A stretch of DNA of 64,000 bases, taken from the NCBI GenBank assembly GCA_963713275.1, contig CAVQLG010000004.1, positions 11,132-75,131 of the forward strand, written 5' to 3'. The notes beneath the pieces are model-generated. The model made no database searches, was not told the origin of the DNA, and worked only from the letters and a program-made list of their open reading frames with translations. This stretch comes from CAIWHR01 sp963713275 (GTDB lineage: Bacteria > Pseudomonadota > Gammaproteobacteria > Burkholderiales > Casimicrobiaceae). The position numbers were made by a program, and so were the translations under genes. Positions 55,760-64,000 of this stretch are shown one piece after another; the stretch's first letter is position 1; the number at the start of each line of letters is the position of its first letter.

Positions 55760-55760
<1 letters not shown>
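54324..55760 (-). CDS. gltD: Glutamate synthase (NADPH) small subunit GltD
   Basis: Passes electrons from NADPH through FAD to the large subunit. 478 residues: N-terminal Fe-S Cys cluster (ARCMDCGIPFCQTGCP, GRVCPAPCEAACT), FAD-binding GSGPAGLACAQQLA and NADPH-binding VIGGGDTGSDCVGT, and the C-terminal GDMRRGQSLVVWA. Its ATG at 55760 shares one base with the gltB stop codon (TAATG), so the pair is translationally coupled. Confidence 0.97.
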
Positions 55761-60460
<4,700 letters not shown>

Positions 60461-60569
60461 GGAGTCTGCTGCCACGTTGAACCTCGCCGTCGAGAATGGG
60501 AAGGCGGCCGGCGCCGCAGGGAAGAAGGCGGCCAAACGCCGGTTCTGCCGAAGGAAGTGAAACCTTGCA

Positions 60570-60598
60570 ATGTTAGCCTTCGCACTGCATGGCGGCAA
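60570..60598 (-). promoter_or_regulatory. Probable gltBD promoter
   Basis: Minus strand TTGCCG (60598-60593) and TAACAT (60575-60570) with a 17-base spacer. It would give a leader of about 100 bases before the gltB ATG at 60460. Confidence 0.45.
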
Positions 60599-60971
60599 GC
60601 CAGAATCGCGCCAGCGCCAGGGCGCCCGCGCCGATGGGCAGGCAGGCTGCGAAATCGGCAAAACCTCTAGCGATCAATGGATTAGGGCTACGCCTCGGCG
60701 CTTTTCTCGCGATTGCGGCGCGGCTGCGCCGGAATAGACTGCACAGCGTTGGATCGCGCCGCACCGGCTCGGTGCAGCAAGGCAGGGCCGGACACGCCGG
60801 TCCGGCCCGGCCGAATCGTGTCGTCAGCATCGAAACGAGCGTCGGCGAAGACCGGCGTGCATGGCGGTGGCGCCGACTCAGGAGTCAACGCTTGATCCCG
60901 GTGCTTTCATGGATGCAACACTTTCCGTCGAACGGTCGATTTCGCCGCGGTAATGCGCTTGCGCTTTGGGC

Positions 60972-60999
60972 TTGACTTAGGCTCTAATCTCAAGACAAT
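60972..60999 (+). promoter_or_regulatory. Possible promoter of the Ig-like lipoprotein gene
   Basis: TTGACT (60972-60977) and GACAAT (60994-60999), spacer 16, in the AT-richest part of the intergenic region, about 75 bases before the ATG at 61079. AGGA lies about 10 bases before that ATG. Confidence 0.4.
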
Positions 61000-61078
61000 T
61001 TGCTAGATGCTTGTTGTAAAGCCAAATTTGGCCGGTGCGCGCTGGCCCGTTTAGGACATCATCATCAGGATTCCCGAC

Positions 61079-63806
61079 ATGACGGCAAACCGTTCGATCA
61101 CCGCGTGGCAGCGCCCCCTCGCCGGCCTTTTCGCTCTTGCAGCGGTGTTCGCCTTGAGCGCCTGCGGGGGTGGCAGCGGCGCGCCGAACAACCCCTACGA
61201 ACCGGGGCCGACGCTGCCCTCGCCGCTGGCGATCCTGCCGCCGTCCGCGACCGTCTACCCGGGAACGCCAACGACGCTGACGGTTTCCGGCGGCACGCTG
61301 CCGTATCGCGCATTCTCGAGCAATCCGGCGGTGCTCCCGGTCGCCACCAACGTGCCCGGCGACCAGGTCGTCCTCGTCGCCAACCCGACGGACGCCGACG
61401 TCGCGCTGGCGGTCACCATCCAGGACTCCGGCGGACAATCGGTCCCGGCCACCGTCACCGTCCGTCCGGCACCGCTGTTCAGCGGGCTCACGGTCGCCGC
61501 CAGCGGCCCGGAGTGCGGCAGTGCGAATGTCTGCTCGGGAGCCACCGGTACCGCGTCGGTGACGGCCAAAGGTGTCGCCGGCGCGCCGCTATCCGGCCGC
61601 CAGATCAAGTTCGACGTCGTCTACGGCCCGTTCGCGATCCAGTCGACCAACCCCGCAACCCCGCTGGTGCAGACGCTCACCGTCGTCACCGACGGCAACG
61701 GCGTGGCCCGGGTCGGCATCCAGGCGACCGTCGATGCCACGACCCAGCCCGCGCAGGTCCGCGCGACCGACCTCACCACGCGGCCAGCAGGTCACCGGCA
61801 ATTTCACCGTCGTCAACAACACCTCGACCTCGGCGATCAGCGTCATCCCGGCCAAAGCGACGATCCAGGTCGACCTTCATCAACGAATGCAGCTCCGGGT
61901 TCCGCGTCGATTACTTCATCTATGGCGGCAATCCCCCGTACCGCGTGTCGTCGACCGTTCCCCAGCGCCGTCAGCCTGTCGCCGACCTCCGTCACCGCAA
62001 GCGGCGGCGCTTCAGCGCCATCACCACCGGCACCTGCGTCGAACCCGCTGACGTTCACGATCCTCGATGCCGCCGGCAAGCAGACCACGGCAAGACTCAC
62101 GAACAAGCCCGGTTCGGAGAAGCGGCCCGAGACCCCCGCTCCGACGCCGCCCCCCGAACTCTCGATCTCGCCGACGACCATCAACCAGGTATCGTGCACC
62201 GGCAAGACCTTCCAGTTCACCGTCGTCGGCGGAACGCCTCCCTACAATGTCGTCTCGAGCCTCCAGGAACCGTCATTTCCCCTGCGGCGATCAATGCTTC
62301 GGGTGGCACGACGAAGGTGAGCGGACTCGTGAACGAGAACGGCCTCGTGACACTGACCGCGGTCGACTCCGGTTCGCCGAAGAAGAGCGTCAGCGCCACT
62401 ATCGACTGCTTCGCCGCCGCAGTGACGAGCCCACCGCTGGTGGTGACGCCGGCCTCGATCGACAGCCCGTTGTGCACCGGCAACACCTTCCAGTTCACGG
62501 CGTCGGGCGGCACCCCGCCTTACGCGGTGGCGTCCAGTGCCGCCAGCACGAGCATCAACCCGGCGTCGATCGCCGCGTCGGGCGGTTCGACTCGAATCTC
62601 CGGGCTCGCCACGGGCAGCGGAACGACGACGTTGAGCTTCCTCGATTCGAGTTCTCCGCAGAAGTCGGTGACGACGACGGTCAACTGCACGCCGGTTCCG
62701 CAGGTCCTGGACGTCAGCCCCAGATCGATCGACAGCGCGAGTTGCAGCGGTAGGACGTTCCAACTCGTGGTCACCGGCGGCACACCGCCCTACTCCCTCT
62801 ACCCGAATGCGCTGGGGCCGCTGTTCTCGCCGCCCACGCCACCCGGCCAGCAGGGCACGATCGCGGTCTCCGGAGGCGCGAGCGCCGTTTCCAACCTCTC
62901 GCCGGAAGAACGACCATCACGATCGTCGACAGCAACAACCCCCAATTCACGACCTCGGCCGAGATCAATTGCGCACAATCCGTTCCCGCCCCGACGCCGC
63001 TTGCGGTGACGCCGGCGTCGATCGACAGCGTGTCGTGCTCGGGCAGCGTCTTCCAGTTTGCCGCTTCGGGCGGCACGCCCCCGTATACGGTCGTCTCCAG
63101 CACTGCAGGCGTCGGAATCAACCCCGCGTCGATTCCTGCCTCGGGCGGCTTGACGCAGATTTCCGGACTCGCCAACGGCAGTGGAACGACGACGTTGAGC
63201 TTCCTCGACTCGAGTTCGCCACAGCAAACGGTGAGCGCGGCCGTGAACTGCGCCATCAAACCCCCGCTGGCGGTGACCCCGGCGTCGGTCAGCAGTTCGA
63301 TCTGCACGAATAGCGCCTTCAGGTTCACCGTGTCAGGCGGCACGCCGCCCTATTCGGTTGTCTCGAGCGCACCCGGTTCGAGCGTGAACCCCTCTTCGGT
63401 CACGACGACCGGCGGTTCGACCGAACTTACCGGGCTCACGGCGGGCAGCGGAACGACGACCTTGACCTTCCTGGATTCGAGCTCGCCCCAGCAGTCGACA
63501 ACCTCGCGCGTAGACTGCTCGCCCGTTCCGCAGGCCTTGCAGGTGACCCCTGCCGGCATCACGAGCACGAGCTGCACGGGCCAGACGTTCCAGATGGCGA
63601 TCACCGGCGGAACGCCTCCCTACCGTCTCTTCTCCAGCGTTGCCGGCATCTCGCTGAACCCGGCGACGGTCACGACAGCCGGTGGAACGACGAGCGTCAG
63701 CGGATTGGTGACCGGCCTGGGAACGGTGACGATCGGGGTGGTCGACGCGAACGTCCCGCAGTTCACCACCTCGGCGACGATCAGCTGCCCGGCGCCCACC
63801 CCGTAA
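61079..63806 (+). pseudogene. Repetitive Ig-like surface lipoprotein, multiple frame breaks
   Basis: Begins as an intact lipoprotein: hydrophobic leader and lipobox LSAC (about residue 25), then GGGSG. A first beta-domain (about 45-130) and a Big-1-like domain (ASVTAKGVAGAPLSGRQIKF, VVTDGNGVARVGIQATVD) follow. From about 61785 the frame changes repeatedly (near 61785, 61862, 61945, 62010-62040, 62270 and 62910), yet each frame continues the same protein: GQQVTGNFTVVNNTST, NECSSGFRVDYFIYGGNPPY, then six GGTPPY repeats, ending SATISCPAPTP. Joined length is about 900 residues. It probably served as a surface fibre or adhesin. Confidence 0.72.
62156..63788 (+). repeat. Tandem array of six ~85-residue Ig-like repeats
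   Basis: Units at about 62156-62409, 62431-62688, 62701-62972, 62997-63251, 63261-63518 and 63531-63788. Shared pattern: LxVTPASIDSxSCxGxxFQF, SGGTPPYxVVSS, xxINPASIxASGG, SGLxxGSGTTTLSFLDSSSP and a closing VNC, so each unit has two Cys that could form a disulfide. Units 2, 4 and 5 are most alike; units 1, 3 and 6 more diverged. A degenerate unit at about 61866-62110 precedes them. Confidence 0.85.
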
Positions 63807-63838
63807 GGAAGGGCCGCGCAGGAGCGCGGCGAACGCGA

Positions 63839-63868
63839 CGAAGGCGGCGCCTCCAGGCGCCGTCTTCG
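63839..63868. terminator. Bidirectional terminator-like hairpin after the lipoprotein gene
   Basis: CGAAGGCGGCGCC (63839-63851), loop TCCA, GGCGCCGTCTTCG (63856-63868): a 13-bp stem with one G-T pair between two convergent genes, followed by the moderately T-rich CAGCTTCTTACG. Confidence 0.6.
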
Positions 63869-63905
63869 CAGCTTCTTACGCAAGAGGCCGAGCGCGCCGG
63901 CGCCG

Positions 63906-64000
63906 CTACCGCGTTGTCGCGTCGAGCACCGCGCAGAGATCCTCGGGCGCGACGTCGGCGGTGACGACGGCGCGCCCGAGCGCTTCGAGCAGCACGAAGC
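63906..64000 (-). CDS. aroB: Probable 3-dehydroquinate synthase AroB, C-terminal 31 residues only
   Basis: The frame enters from outside the window and ends at the TAG at 63906. The visible part FVLLEALGRAVVTADVAPED (then LCAVLDATTR) resembles the extreme C-terminus of betaproteobacterial AroB (shikimate pathway, second step). The conserved order aroK-aroB-(dgt)-gltB supports it. The catalytic part is not visible, so identification rests on the short tail and synteny. Confidence 0.6.
   Translation of the reverse strand, partial: FVLLEALGRAVVTADVAPEDLCAVLDATTR

Larger units (their letters stand above)
60461..61078. other. Divergent region between gltB and the Ig-like lipoprotein gene
   Basis: 618 bases. 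No supported gene. It holds a good gltB promoter (60570-60598), a weaker rightward promoter (60972-60999) and a perfect hairpin GGGCCGGAC (60785-60793) / GTCCGGCCC (60800-60808) with a six-base loop and no T-run. Many betaproteobacteria carry dgt between aroB and gltB; that gene is absent here. Confidence 0.5.

Noticed and set aside
60595..60830. Small minus-strand frame upstream of gltB ending in a hydrophobic stretch
   Set aside because: No family resemblance and no ribosome-binding site, and it overlaps the likely gltB promoter. Treated as non-coding.

Overview
The window looks like a chromosomal segment of a high-GC betaproteobacterium (Burkholderiales/Rhodocyclales-like). Three things point there: gene order typical of that class (bioB|comF-trmL|gpsA-secB-grxC-rhodanese; envC-ctpA-moeB; slmA-argB; slt-NDUFA9-like-cca; aroB..gltB-gltD-hemE-priA..argS-SPOR-dsbA), strongly GC-rich third codon positions, and trimeric-type porins beside coq7. 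The window is mostly core genes. No rRNA, tRNA, CRISPR array, prophage or intact transposase was found.

Layout. 1-9.7 kb: biotin, competence, tRNA modification, glycerolipid and protein export genes, then an EnvC/CtpA/MoeB run. 9.2-15.2 kb: SlmA, ArgB and a small polysaccharide set (glycosyltransferase, membrane sugar-nucleotide dehydratase, WecA-like phosphoglycosyl transferase). 15.5-18.7 kb: a wrecked porin gene, an intact porin and Coq7. 18.8-23.2 kb: Slt lytic transglycosylase, NDUFA9-like protein and tRNA CCA-adding enzyme on the minus strand. 23.5-26.6 kb: purE, purK and a CoA-transferase. 26.7-37.6 kb: a leucine/isovalerate catabolic operon read leftward (liuR, isovaleryl-CoA dehydrogenase, thiolase, a second acyl-CoA dehydrogenase, both methylcrotonyl-CoA carboxylase subunits, methylglutaconyl-CoA hydratase, a DUF4126 membrane protein, HMG-CoA lyase, DUF1289), with a near-perfect palindromic operator between liuR and liuA. 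37.8-45.7 kb: a metallo-beta-lactamase-fold protein, class I PHA synthase, a glycine-zipper protein, a FecR/DUF6600 protein and a broken GDSL-esterase autotransporter. 45.7-60.5 kb: a long minus-strand run from gltB down to a broken BtuF-like gene. 61-63.8 kb: a broken repetitive Ig-like lipoprotein gene. The window closes in the 3' end of a probable aroB.

Together the liu operon turns leucine into acetyl-CoA and acetoacetate, a carbon flow that could feed the nearby PHA synthase (an inference; no phaA/phaB pair is in the window).

The most unusual signal is a short non-coding element present three times (3855-3997, 21075-21218, 41236-41517). Each copy starts immediately after the TGA stop codon of a gene (secB, slt, a glycine-zipper gene). 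It has about 17-bp terminal inverted repeats and is flanked by a 3-bp direct repeat equal to that TGA (CGA on one side of copy 3). Internal arms differ between copies, and in copy 2 they form a perfect extended inverted repeat. A second repeat type, REP-like, supplies the stop codon of ctpA. Four surface or periplasmic genes carry many frame breaks while about 45 other genes carry none, which points to gene decay or local assembly trouble rather than uniform sequencing error.
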